Shown piece by piece: positions 54,332 through 62,460 of a stretch of 64,000 nucleotides of DNA. Below the pieces are notes generated by a model. That model was not told the origin of the DNA. It made no database searches and saw only the letters and a list, made by a program, of their open reading frames with translations. This DNA comes from Bacillota bacterium. GTDB lineage: Bacteria > Bacillota > Clostridia > Lachnospirales > Lachnospiraceae. The stretch covers positions 1 to 64,000 of the forward strand of contig JAEYSV010000016.1 in the NCBI GenBank assembly GCA_023434365.1. The letters run 5' to 3'. Each line of letters starts with the position of its first letter. Position 1 is the first letter of the stretch. The position numbers and the translations under genes were made by a program.

Positions 54332-54892
54332 ATGAATACAAGAAAGTTAATAGAACTAATGTCTATAGCAGAAAAGTTAAAAACTAACACAAGACATTCC
54401 TGGACTTCTTCTAATCGCCAGGAAAGTGTTGCTGAGCACAGTTGGCGACTGTCTTTGATGGCATACTTTATGAAAGATGAATTTCCTGAGGCTGATATCA
54501 ACAAAGTCATCTTAATGTGTATTTGTCACGACTTAGGTGAAGCAATCACCGGTGACATTCCTTCTTTTAACAAAACGAAAGAAGACGAGATTCATGAAGA
54601 TAGAAAAGTTCAAGAATTACTTAACTCTTTGTCTGAACCATATTGCACGGAACTTACTACGCTTTTCGCAGAAATGAATGCGCAGGAGACTATGGAATCT
54701 AAGATTTATAAAGCACTTGATAAGCTAGAGGTTATCATTCAGCACAATGAAGCTGATCTCTCCACCTGGATTCCTCTTGAGTATGAATTAAATATGACCT
54801 ATGCTGATAATGAAGTAGCATTTTCAAACTACATGAAAGAACTCAGACAAACGATAAAAGAAGATACCATAAAGAAAATAAAGACTTCATAA
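54332..54892 (+). CDS. HD-domain phosphohydrolase (HDDC2/YfbR superfamily)
   Basis: 186 aa from the ATG at 54332, with GGAGG ten bases upstream; the frame opens at 54281 without a site. HD residues: ESVAEHSWRLSLMA, ICHDLGEAITGDIPSF and the later Asp in KALDKLEVIIQ. Members act on deoxynucleoside monophosphates or related phosphates. Possibly co-transcribed with the SDR gene 72 bases upstream. It ends at a strong terminator. Confidence 0.88.
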   Translation: MNTRKLIELMSIAEKLKTNTRHSWTSSNRQESVAEHSWRLSLMAYFMKDEFPEADINKVILMCICHDLGEAITGDIPSFNKTKEDEIHEDRKVQELLNSLSEPYCTELTTLFAEMNAQETMESKIYKALDKLEVIIQHNEADLSTWIPLEYELNMTYADNEVAFSNYMKELRQTIKEDTIKKIKTS

Positions 54893-54898
54893 GAACGT

Positions 54899-54934
54899 AA
54901 AGAGACAAGCCTATATAAAAGTGCTTGTCTCTTT
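54899..54934. terminator. Bidirectional terminator
   Basis: AAAGAGACAAGC (54899-54910) pairs perfectly with GCTTGTCTCTTT (54923-54934), between the convergent HD and DUF1349 genes. Confidence 0.85.
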
Positions 54935-54938
54935 AAGC

Positions 54939-55526
54939 TTATTCATGGCTTTTCCACTGACATGGCGTAAACTGCATCTGAGTAAAGGTCGCGGTAAAAG
55001 ATGATTGCTCGGGACTGCAGGCATATAATCCAATATTAATTTCTCCTGCTCCCTCAAATAAATGAAAAATACGCATCTGATGATAATTTACCCCATCTAA
55101 TGAATTCTCAATACAATAATCACTTCCACGACGGCTCAACCGGTAATACATCGATTTTTGTTCTGCCACAATATCTGTCGTTGCCCAGTCAGAGTACCCG
55201 TGATTGGTCACTACACTTCCTAGTCTCTGAAACTCTTCATTCTCATACTCAATAGAAGCTTTAAACCAGTTATCGCTATCCTGATAAATAATTACGCCAC
55301 ATTGATCAAATCGATGCGCACTGTCAAACTCCGTTTTTACGAGAAATGAAAAACTATCCTCCTTAGTAGAAACCAGGATTGCTGGCGCATTATCATTTTG
55401 AAAACCATAATAAGTGCGCTGCCAAAAATCTGTTCCCGGCTCCGTAAGAATTGTTATTTTATCATTTGTCTGAGTTTTTTGTTTCGGCTCAAATACCCAA
55501 AACGCTTTGTTTACATCATAATTCAT
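54939..55526 (-). CDS. DUF1349 family protein
   Basis: 195 aa from the second ATG at 55526, since the first is only two bases from GGAG. A concanavalin-like beta-sandwich pattern (DFWQRTYYGFQNDNAPA, FDQCGVIIYQDSDNWFKASIEYE) marks DUF1349, widespread in Firmicutes and probably carbohydrate-related. There is no signal peptide, so it is cytoplasmic. Divergent from the SdpR-like regulator. Confidence 0.85.
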   Translation of the reverse strand: MNYDVNKAFWVFEPKQKTQTNDKITILTEPGTDFWQRTYYGFQNDNAPAILVSTKEDSFSFLVKTEFDSAHRFDQCGVIIYQDSDNWFKASIEYENEEFQRLGSVVTNHGYSDWATTDIVAEQKSMYYRLSRRGSDYCIENSLDGVNYHQMRIFHLFEGAGEINIGLYACSPEQSSFTATFTQMQFTPCQWKSHE

Positions 55527-55590
55527 TTTCATTCTCCTTACCTTTTATTTTTTAACAATAGTTGCATATTTATAACTCTTGTGTTAAAAT

Positions 55591-55630
55591 CTATTTAGAT
55601 AGTTTTCTAATTAGATGTTTTTCTAATTAG
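55591..55630 (+). promoter_or_regulatory. Three operator-like 8-mers at 16-base period
   Basis: CTATTTAG (55591), CTAATTAG (55607) and CTAATTAG (55623) lie exactly 16 bases apart, directly upstream of the ArsR-type gene. CTAATTAG is a perfect palindrome. Probably the autoregulatory site of that repressor; the spacing of 1.5 helical turns would place dimers on alternating faces. Confidence 0.55.
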
Positions 55631-55666
55631 ATATCGTTCAAAATAGATACTCATGGAGGTGAACCA

Positions 55667-55948
55667 ATGTCCTTTGCAAATACTTTTAAAGTTCTATCAG
55701 ACCCGGTACGCCGTGATATTTTAGTCATGTTGAAAAATGGTCGCATGTCGGCTGGAGACATTAGCTCCCGATTTGATTTGACTGCTGCCACCATCTCCTA
55801 TCATCTAGCACAGCTTAAAAAAGCTAATCTGGTGTTTGAGACAAAGGAAAAGAATTTTATATTTTATGATTTGAATACTTCTGTTTTAGAGGAGCTTATG
55901 TTATGGGTCACCCAGTTTCAACCTCCAAAGGAAGATATAAAAAAATAA
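55667..55948 (+). CDS. ArsR-family repressor, SdpR-like
   Basis: 93 aa winged helix-turn-helix (FKVLSDPVRRDILVMLKNG, then DLTAATISYHLAQLKKANLV), the size and pattern of Bacillus SdpR, an autorepressor of the sdpRI operon. No metal-binding Cys pair is visible. GGAGGTG precedes the ATG. The SdpI-like gene starts 37 bases after its stop. Confidence 0.85.
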   Translation: MSFANTFKVLSDPVRRDILVMLKNGRMSAGDISSRFDLTAATISYHLAQLKKANLVFETKEKNFIFYDLNTSVLEELMLWVTQFQPPKEDIKK

Positions 55949-55985
55949 TTATTTGAACTGTTTTATAGGAAAGGGGATATCAACC

Positions 55986-56639
55986 ATGAAGATATTTAAA
56001 AACTCGGACTACAAAAAGATTAATATCATTAGCACGCTACTTTGCTTTCTTCCAATTATAATTGGCCTTGTCTTTTATTCACAGTTACCTGAGCAGGTAG
56101 CGATTCATTTTAACGCACAGAATCAGCCCGATAATTACGCCTCCAAGTTCATTGCAATCTTTGTTCTACCACTGGGATTGTTATTATTACACGTGTTTGT
56201 AATAGCAAGTTTAGAGTTTGATTCACGTAAGAAAAACACAGGAAAAGCACTGCAAATGTTAAGTCGTGTTTCGATACCTATAATCTCTACCTATGTCGTA
56301 ATCATCACCATTGCCTATTCCTTACAACCAGGAAAAGTAGATATCGGATTCCTTACCTTACTACTGGTTGCTACTATCTTTTTAATTATAGGCAATCTAC
56401 TCCCTAAATGTAAGCCAAATGTTACGGTAGGGATTAAACTTCCAACCACCTTATCCGATGAAACCAACTGGAACAAGACGCATCGTTTTGGCGGGATAGT
56501 CTGGGTAGTGTGTGCCCTGGTGATGTATGTTGTGGCCTTTGTTAAGCTTTTCTGGCTTGTACCAATTATAATTGGAATTATGGTAATCGTACCAATTATC
56601 TATTCCTATGTACTGGCATCAAAGGCTAAGAAGCATTAG
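55986..56639 (+). CDS. SdpI-like membrane protein
   Basis: 217 aa from the ATG at 55986 (GGGG upstream). An N-terminal DUF1648 segment (FYSQLPEQVAIHFNAQNQPDNYAS) is followed by a SdpI-type domain (GNLLPKCKPNVTVGIKLP, then NWNKTHRFGG), with six membrane helices. In Bacillus, SdpI gives immunity to the SdpC toxin and controls SdpR by holding it at the membrane. No sdpC-like gene is in the window, so protection against a competitor's toxin or a plain envelope role is possible. Confidence 0.88.
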   Translation: MKIFKNSDYKKINIISTLLCFLPIIIGLVFYSQLPEQVAIHFNAQNQPDNYASKFIAIFVLPLGLLLLHVFVIASLEFDSRKKNTGKALQMLSRVSIPIISTYVVIITIAYSLQPGKVDIGFLTLLLVATIFLIIGNLLPKCKPNVTVGIKLPTTLSDETNWNKTHRFGGIVWVVCALVMYVVAFVKLFWLVPIIIGIMVIVPIIYSYVLASKAKKH

Positions 56640-56655
56640 ATGCACATGGATATAA

Positions 56656-56760
56656 CAAAAAGAGCGTGTAATTATTATTCCAGAAAGAGAATGAGTCTCT
56701 GTTGGATGATAATCACACGCTTTTTTCATATCTCAAATGTGATAAACATCACAAACTTGA
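56656..56760. repeat. Short relative of the 44.4-kb hairpin element
   Basis: AAGAGCGTGTAATTATTATTCC and its complement-like TGGATGATAATCACACGCTTTTTT (56703-56726) make a stem, followed by AAATGTGATAAACATCACAAACTT as at 44551. It may serve as the terminator of the sdpI-like gene. Confidence 0.65.
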
Positions 56761-56787
56761 TAGAGCTTAGCACTATCCCTAAATCAT

Positions 56788-57921
56788 TTATTTTGCTAAT
56801 GCAACTTCTACTTTCTTTAGTAAGTCACGAACCTGTAATTTCTGAGGACATTTACGTTCACAGAAACCACAATCCTTACATACCTCGACAGTCTTTCCGC
56901 CATCCTTAAGATATTTTTCAAAGGATCCTTTGGCATGATCAACTAATCCATACACATTGTAATTCGTATACATTTCAAAAATCTTAGGAATTTCAATTCC
57001 TGCTGGACATGGTTGACAATATTTACAACCTGTACAATAAAGTTCACTAAACTTCTTCAATTCCTCTAAGGAATCTCCAAGTTGCTTCCACTCTGCTTCG
57101 GTCAAATGATCGTCACTTGCACCTATCGCTACATTGGCTTTCACCATATCAAGAGTTTGCATTCCGGATAACGCAGCACTTAGATTAGGATTACCTAATA
57201 CAAATTTGAAGGCAAGCTCATAAGTTGCGATACTCTTTCCTCCAGTTAGTTTTGCATAAAGGTCAGTAGGTGCTGCTAGTCTGCCGCCACCAACCGGTCC
57301 CATAGCGATAGTGCCAAGACCATGATTATGAGCATACGTAATCATTTCTTCGTTACTACGATCAAGCAAATTATACTGAATTAACATACTTTCCATTGGT
57401 GTCCCATTAGCTTCTGACACATCAATAATGTGTTTAATTGACATTGGCTCATCATGGAAGGAGAAGGACATATGTCTCATTAAGCCAGCCTCGATACACT
57501 TTTGCGCTTCCTCTAACAAACCATACTTCATAATAATATTATCAAATGATCCACGGTTGATTCCCCAGAAATGATAAAAATCCACATAATCCGTATCTAA
57601 GTTCTTTAAACTCTTCTCTAACGTTTTACGGAAATCTCCTGGCTCTTTAATTACCTCCGTTGGCAACTTGGTAGAAATATTAATTTTATCACGGAACCCT
57701 TTTACCGCTTTACCAAGTGCTGCTTCGCTATTTTTATTACAATAATAAGGAGCTGTATCAAAATAATTAATGCCATTATCATAAGCATAGCGAATCATTT
57801 CATCAACTTTTTCCTGATCAACAAACCATTTTCCATTCTCCTCAAACTCCGGAAAACGCATACATCCAAAACTGACAGTTGAAATATTTACACCAGTTTT
57901 TCCAAATTCACGATACTTCAT
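56788..57921 (-). CDS. Aldo/keto reductase with C-terminal 4Fe-4S domain
   Basis: 377 aa. AKR barrel (MKYREFGKTGVNISTVSFG, with the catalytic Asp-Tyr region NYFDTAPYY) followed by a ferredoxin-like tail with two cysteine clusters (CTGCKYCQPCPAG and CKDCGFCERKCP), giving eight Cys for two 4Fe-4S clusters. Common in anaerobes; the substrate is unknown and electron transfer from a ferredoxin-like donor is likely. GGAGG precedes the ATG. Monocistronic. Confidence 0.92.
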   Translation of the reverse strand: MKYREFGKTGVNISTVSFGCMRFPEFEENGKWFVDQEKVDEMIRYAYDNGINYFDTAPYYCNKNSEAALGKAVKGFRDKINISTKLPTEVIKEPGDFRKTLEKSLKNLDTDYVDFYHFWGINRGSFDNIIMKYGLLEEAQKCIEAGLMRHMSFSFHDEPMSIKHIIDVSEANGTPMESMLIQYNLLDRSNEEMITYAHNHGLGTIAMGPVGGGRLAAPTDLYAKLTGGKSIATYELAFKFVLGNPNLSAALSGMQTLDMVKANVAIGASDDHLTEAEWKQLGDSLEELKKFSELYCTGCKYCQPCPAGIEIPKIFEMYTNYNVYGLVDHAKGSFEKYLKDGGKTVEVCKDCGFCERKCPQKLQVRDLLKKVEVALAK

Positions 57922-58079
57922 TGTTATTCCTCCATTATTACGTTAATTCTAACACCGTTTGTCCTTATTATATTAGAAGAAATAGCCATTATCCATGTAT
58001 TATTCCATAAAGTCAGATGTTGATTGTCTTCCAATCCTTTTCTTTCATAACTTATATTCTATATAAGGGACATAACCCC

Positions 58080-58682
58080 TTATATCCCAAGCGCTTTCTT
58101 TGCCAGCTTATCAACCCGTTCGTTGAGTTCCACACCAGTATGTGCTGCTACTTTATGAAAATTCACCCGGAGTTTTTCTTTCATTCTCTGATAGGCATCA
58201 CGATATGCCTGTGTTCCGGCTTTCTTTGCTTGCCACGCACCCGTACACCATTTTTCAATGCCTTCATAGTCATAATACAAATCTAATTGTTTTATATTAT
58301 TCTCTACACATAATTCCATCATTTTTTGTGCGCCCAAGATTTCACCTGCTACATTACGCATTTCTGCTAACGAAGCATCGGTTCCTTTTTGACTATATTC
58401 ATACTCTTGTCCCATGTGAAGAAGCACTGCTCCAAAGCTATATTCCTTGGTGTGAACGTTGTAGCTTCCATCAACATAGGCCACCGCTTTCTCCTCATCA
58501 GATACCAGGCTATTAATTGATACAGCCTGTCCTCCACGAACATATTCCATAGCCTCCTCGGATGTTTTAAAGCTCTTATATTCTGCTCCGCTAAATCCCA
58601 GAATCTGTGCCTGGCACTCTGCCCAGGAATTAAATACTCCCGTTTCTCTACCTTTTCTAACTGCATAAAACTTACTTGGCAT
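58080..58682 (-). CDS. Ribonuclease H1 with N-terminal RNA/DNA hybrid-binding domain
   Basis: 200 aa. The N-terminal caulimovirus viroplasmin-like domain (KFYAVRKGRETGVFNSWAEC) is followed by an RNase H fold with acidic active-site residues in AYVDGSYN, EMRNVAGEI, DLYYDYEGI and the final Asp in NERVDKLAK. Removes RNA from RNA/DNA hybrids. GGAG precedes the ATG. Confidence 0.92.
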   Translation of the reverse strand: MPSKFYAVRKGRETGVFNSWAECQAQILGFSGAEYKSFKTSEEAMEYVRGGQAVSINSLVSDEEKAVAYVDGSYNVHTKEYSFGAVLLHMGQEYEYSQKGTDASLAEMRNVAGEILGAQKMMELCVENNIKQLDLYYDYEGIEKWCTGAWQAKKAGTQAYRDAYQRMKEKLRVNFHKVAAHTGVELNERVDKLAKKALGI

Positions 58683-58765
58683 TATCCGTCCACTCCTATA
58701 CTACATCTATTTTTCTGCTAAACAACGTTATTGTTCGCTATCGTGTTTTTTACATCAATTTACAA

Positions 58766-59671
58766 CTATTGTATCGTAGTTAATGACCCTTGTATAGGGA
58801 TTTCATCTTCTATTCTGCGATATTGTAAAGGGGTCATCATTGTATATTCTTTAAACTTCTTAATAAAATAGCTGGTATTCCCAAACCCCACCAAAAGACC
58901 AATTTCTGTTATTGTCAGATCCGTCGTAAGCAACAACATTCCTGCCTGCTCTATTCGGTATTTGTTAAGATAATTAATAAAACTAATCCCAAACAAATTG
59001 GAGAAATAAGTACAAAAATATTGCGGGGATACATGAACTATCTTTGCAATCTCTTCAAGCCGTATATCACTATTATAATGGTTCTGAATATAGGAGATTA
59101 ATTCTTTGTGTCTCACTTTTTGATTACGATATCTCTTGGAATCTTTATCTTCATAAACTAATTTCTTACCTTTTACCAAATAGCCAATTATTTTATATAA
59201 ACACGCAACAGTCATAATTTCATAGGCATTAGAAACCTGTTCATTCAGTTTAATAATCTGCTTTATCTCTGCTAGAACTTCTTCATAATAGCTTTCCTCT
59301 GGCAACAACCTCACTGGATAAAGAACATTCTTGCCTATCGATTGAATTAATAATGCCTGCGTCGTATCCTTTTTTAAAAACTCTAACGACTCCAACGAAA
59401 AAACATAAGCATAGTACTGGGCATCATCTGATAGACTGCTAAACTGATGTAACTGCCCAGGATTGATAAAATAAAGATCATTTTTTTGTAATTCGTATTT
59501 ATTGCCATCTAGGAGTAGAGAGACCCACCCATTTAGTACCAAAATGATCTCCATATCATCATGCCAGTGGTATGGTACAAAAATACTTCCACCTTGTGCA
59601 TTGGCATTATAGTGTTGAAACGGAAACAATCTACTTCCATGAATTTTTCTTTCATAAAGCTGTTCTTTCAT
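58766..59671 (-). CDS. AraC-family regulator, likely of the GH13 gene
   Basis: 301 aa. N-terminal cupin sensor (FVPYHWHDDMEIILVLNGWVS) and two C-terminal helix-turn-helices (IRLEEIAKIVHVSPQYFCTYF, then LTITEIGLLVGFGNTSYFIKKF). Divergent from the GH13 glucosidase gene with 159 bases between, which suggests it controls that gene in response to a sugar. The recognition sites are not identifiable. Confidence 0.88.
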   Translation of the reverse strand: MKEQLYERKIHGSRLFPFQHYNANAQGGSIFVPYHWHDDMEIILVLNGWVSLLLDGNKYELQKNDLYFINPGQLHQFSSLSDDAQYYAYVFSLESLEFLKKDTTQALLIQSIGKNVLYPVRLLPEESYYEEVLAEIKQIIKLNEQVSNAYEIMTVACLYKIIGYLVKGKKLVYEDKDSKRYRNQKVRHKELISYIQNHYNSDIRLEEIAKIVHVSPQYFCTYFSNLFGISFINYLNKYRIEQAGMLLLTTDLTITEIGLLVGFGNTSYFIKKFKEYTMMTPLQYRRIEDEIPIQGSLTTIQ

Positions 59672-59830
59672 ACCATTCTTCCCTTCCCGGAATATTCAAA
59701 AACATTCTGTCACAAGGAAACCTTAATATTGTGTTATTTTATGTAAAATAAAATATATCTTTTCTACATTGACCTTGATATTATAGTATCAGAGTAAGAA
59801 AATAACTGCAACAAAAGAAAGGAGCTAATT

Positions 59831-61375
59831 ATGTCAAAATGGTTAGACAATGCTGTATTTTATGAAATCTATCCACAGTCATTTCTTGACACAAACGGTG
59901 ATGGAATTGGTGATATTCAGGGAATTATTAAAAAACTCGACTACATAAAAGACCTTGGTTGCAATGCAATCTGGATGAATCCATGCTTCGCCTCACCATT
60001 TGCAGATGCTGGCTACGATGTCGCTGATTATTATATGGTTGCCCCTCGCTACGGGACCAATGAGGATTTAAAACAATTATTTGAAGAAGTCCATGCCCGT
60101 GATATGCATCTTCTTCTAGATCTGGTTCCAGGACATACTTCTATTGAACATGCCTGGTTTAAAGAATCTGTAAAACCTGAAAGAAATGAATATTCTGATC
60201 GTTATGTCTGGACAGACAGTATCTGGGAAGCCCCAGAAGGAATGCAATGTTTGCGTGGAATCTCACAGCGTGACGGTTCCTGCGCGCTTAACTTCTTTTC
60301 ATCCCAACCAGCACTAAATTATGGATTTTACAATCCAGATAAGTCCTGGCAAATGCCAATGGATGCACCTGGTCCACAAGCAACTTTGGCAGAACTAAAA
60401 AATATCATGCGCTTTTGGCTAAGTTTAGGCTGTGATGGCTTTCGCGTAGATATGGCTGGCTCATTAGTAAAGCAGGATGAAGAGAGTAAAGGGACGATTG
60501 CTCTATGGCAGAATGTACGTGAATTTTTGAATGAGGAATTCCCAGAGGCGGCTATGGTTTCCGAATGGGGAGAACCAGATAAGTCCTTGCAAGGTGGTTT
60601 TCATATGGACTTCCTACTCCACTTTGGACCATCCCACTACAATGATTTGTTCCGATGTGACCATCCATATTTTTCAAAAGAAGGAAAAGGAAATGTAGCT
60701 GCTTTTGTAGAAAAATATCTAGAAAGCTATGAGAAATCAGAGAAAAAAGGATTAATCTGCATTCCTTCCGGAAATCATGATATGGACCGCCTTTCAAGAC
60801 GTCTAGACACCGATGAATTGAAAGTAGCGTTTGCCTTTTTACTTTCCATGCCTGGTGCTCCTTTTCTCTACTACGGAGATGAAATCGGAATGCGCTATAT
60901 CGAAAACCTCACTTCCGTAGAAGGCGGCTATAACCGAACAGGTTCCCGTTCTCCAATGCAATGGGATGCAACGGCCAATGCAGGCTTTAGCTCCGCTAGC
61001 CCAGAAAAATTATATATTCAGATGGATTCAGACAAAAACCGCCCTACCGTTCAAAAAGAACAAAGCAATCCAGATTCGTTATACCATGAAATAAAGAAAC
61101 AGATTGGGATTAGAAAAGAACATTCTGCATTGTTAAGCAAAGGTGAAATTGAATTTGTTTATGTCAAGGAAAATGCTTATCCTTTCGCCTATAAACGAAC
61201 TTCTGCCGATGAAACAATCCTAGTAATCTTGAATCCTTCCAATGAAACAGCTACCTTAAGCTATGATTCAAGCAAAATACTAGAAACCATCTACGCATTG
61301 AATGGCAACATTGCAATAGAACCGAACACGCTTGTAATTCCTCCATGCTCTGCGTTTTATCTGAAAGTACATTGA
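59831..61375 (+). CDS. GH13 alpha-glucosidase-type enzyme
   Basis: 514 aa, cytoplasmic (no signal peptide). GH13 motifs: DLVPGHTS, the nucleophile Asp207 in CDGFRVDMAG, acid/base Glu245 in MVSEWGEP, and Asp317 in SGNHDMDR. The start VFYEIYPQSFLDTNGDGIGDI is typical of alpha-glucosidase, oligo-1,6-glucosidase or related enzymes that act on short alpha-glucans. A C-terminal beta domain is present. The exact linkage cannot be read from sequence. AAAGGAG precedes the ATG. Confidence 0.92.
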   Translation: MSKWLDNAVFYEIYPQSFLDTNGDGIGDIQGIIKKLDYIKDLGCNAIWMNPCFASPFADAGYDVADYYMVAPRYGTNEDLKQLFEEVHARDMHLLLDLVPGHTSIEHAWFKESVKPERNEYSDRYVWTDSIWEAPEGMQCLRGISQRDGSCALNFFSSQPALNYGFYNPDKSWQMPMDAPGPQATLAELKNIMRFWLSLGCDGFRVDMAGSLVKQDEESKGTIALWQNVREFLNEEFPEAAMVSEWGEPDKSLQGGFHMDFLLHFGPSHYNDLFRCDHPYFSKEGKGNVAAFVEKYLESYEKSEKKGLICIPSGNHDMDRLSRRLDTDELKVAFAFLLSMPGAPFLYYGDEIGMRYIENLTSVEGGYNRTGSRSPMQWDATANAGFSSASPEKLYIQMDSDKNRPTVQKEQSNPDSLYHEIKKQIGIRKEHSALLSKGEIEFVYVKENAYPFAYKRTSADETILVILNPSNETATLSYDSSKILETIYALNGNIAIEPNTLVIPPCSAFYLKVH

Positions 61376-61386
61376 GCAACTGTTTA

Positions 61387-61449
61387 AAGGCGTCGGTGTT
61401 TAGACCCCGTATTCTGGGGTCTTACGCACCGTTACGCCTTTATCCAAGC
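61387..61449. repeat. Hairpin with homology to the 16.6-kb element
   Basis: AAGGCGTCGGTG (61387-61398) pairs with CACCGTTACGCCTT (61427-61440) and an inner stem AGACCCC/GGGGTCT closes the loop. The half 61403-61449 aligns with 16600-16645 (shared ATCCAAGC end). It sits between the GH13 and AraC stops and may also act as terminator. Confidence 0.65.
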
Positions 61450-62328
61450 TTACTCTTTCAGCATAATGGGCATATACAGATCCACTCCGCCTATATGCGC
61501 TGCATTCTTATCAAAACCCAGATGCTCCTCCAGCCATTGATGTCCACCATACGTGTACTTGCTGCTCTTTAGCCACTGCTCAAACCGTTTCCATCCCTTC
61601 ATGATATTCTCACCAAGGCATTCCCCACGTTCAATTCCAGTTACCGCATAGAGTCCTCCACCCAGTTCCTTTTCTTTCACTTTTTCATCCTCTACGGTAA
61701 CGTATTCTGGAATAGCAAGGCACACCTCATAGCCATACTCCTCTGAATCAGGATTGCTATCCGGTGCATTATAACCAAATATACGATATTCTCCCTGTGT
61801 AAGATCAATTTGATTCTTACGTATCCAAGCACTCATTACTTCAAAAGCATGATTTTCAGGATCTTTTCCATAATAGCAATAATACGCTACACGCATTGGA
61901 TTTAATTCCTTTAGTACTTTAATGTCGGGATAACGGTTCGCTAACTCTTCGTCTTGAATAACAAAATACCTATCCATAAGATCAATCCTTTCAAATATAA
62001 AATTTTCGTCTGAATGACTATACCGGCTAGGCAAAACTCCAGTAACCTTTTTAAACGTCCTGGAAAAAGCATCTGCACTTTCATAAGCATACTGCAATGC
62101 AATATCAAGTAGTCTTTTGTCGCCATACTTGATTTCTTTGGCGGCAAGACATACCCTTCGATAACGAATATATTCCTTTACCGAATAACCTACGATAGCA
62201 AAGAACAAGCGGTGAAAATTTGATACTGACATAAAAGCGCTTTTAGCAGCATCCTCAACCTTGATCTCTTCCTCCAGATTGGCTTCAATGTAATCAATGG
62301 AATTTTGAATACGCTCATAGTAATTCAT
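61450..62328 (-). CDS. AraC-family regulator with GyrI-like ligand domain
   Basis: 292 aa. N-terminal AraC double helix-turn-helix (KVEDAAKSAFMSVSNFHRLF, then LLDIALQYAYESADAFSRTF), then a GyrI/SOUL-like small-molecule domain (about 120-290: MRVAYYCYYGKDPENHAF, LGGGLYAVTGIERGE). This arrangement is typical of multidrug or effector-sensing activators such as Rob and BmrR. Targets unknown. AAAGGAG precedes the ATG. Confidence 0.88.
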   Translation of the reverse strand: MNYYERIQNSIDYIEANLEEEIKVEDAAKSAFMSVSNFHRLFFAIVGYSVKEYIRYRRVCLAAKEIKYGDKRLLDIALQYAYESADAFSRTFKKVTGVLPSRYSHSDENFIFERIDLMDRYFVIQDEELANRYPDIKVLKELNPMRVAYYCYYGKDPENHAFEVMSAWIRKNQIDLTQGEYRIFGYNAPDSNPDSEEYGYEVCLAIPEYVTVEDEKVKEKELGGGLYAVTGIERGECLGENIMKGWKRFEQWLKSSKYTYGGHQWLEEHLGFDKNAAHIGGVDLYMPIMLKE

Positions 62329-62460
62329 GTGAGTACTCCTTTAATCTTAAGATAGTTATAGCATACTCTTTTCTTTGTAAGCTCGCCCGACTTTTTGTCT
62401 AATTATCCCTTTATGTTTGAATCTATTTTACTGTATTGAGACCATTCATTGTTCGTTCTT

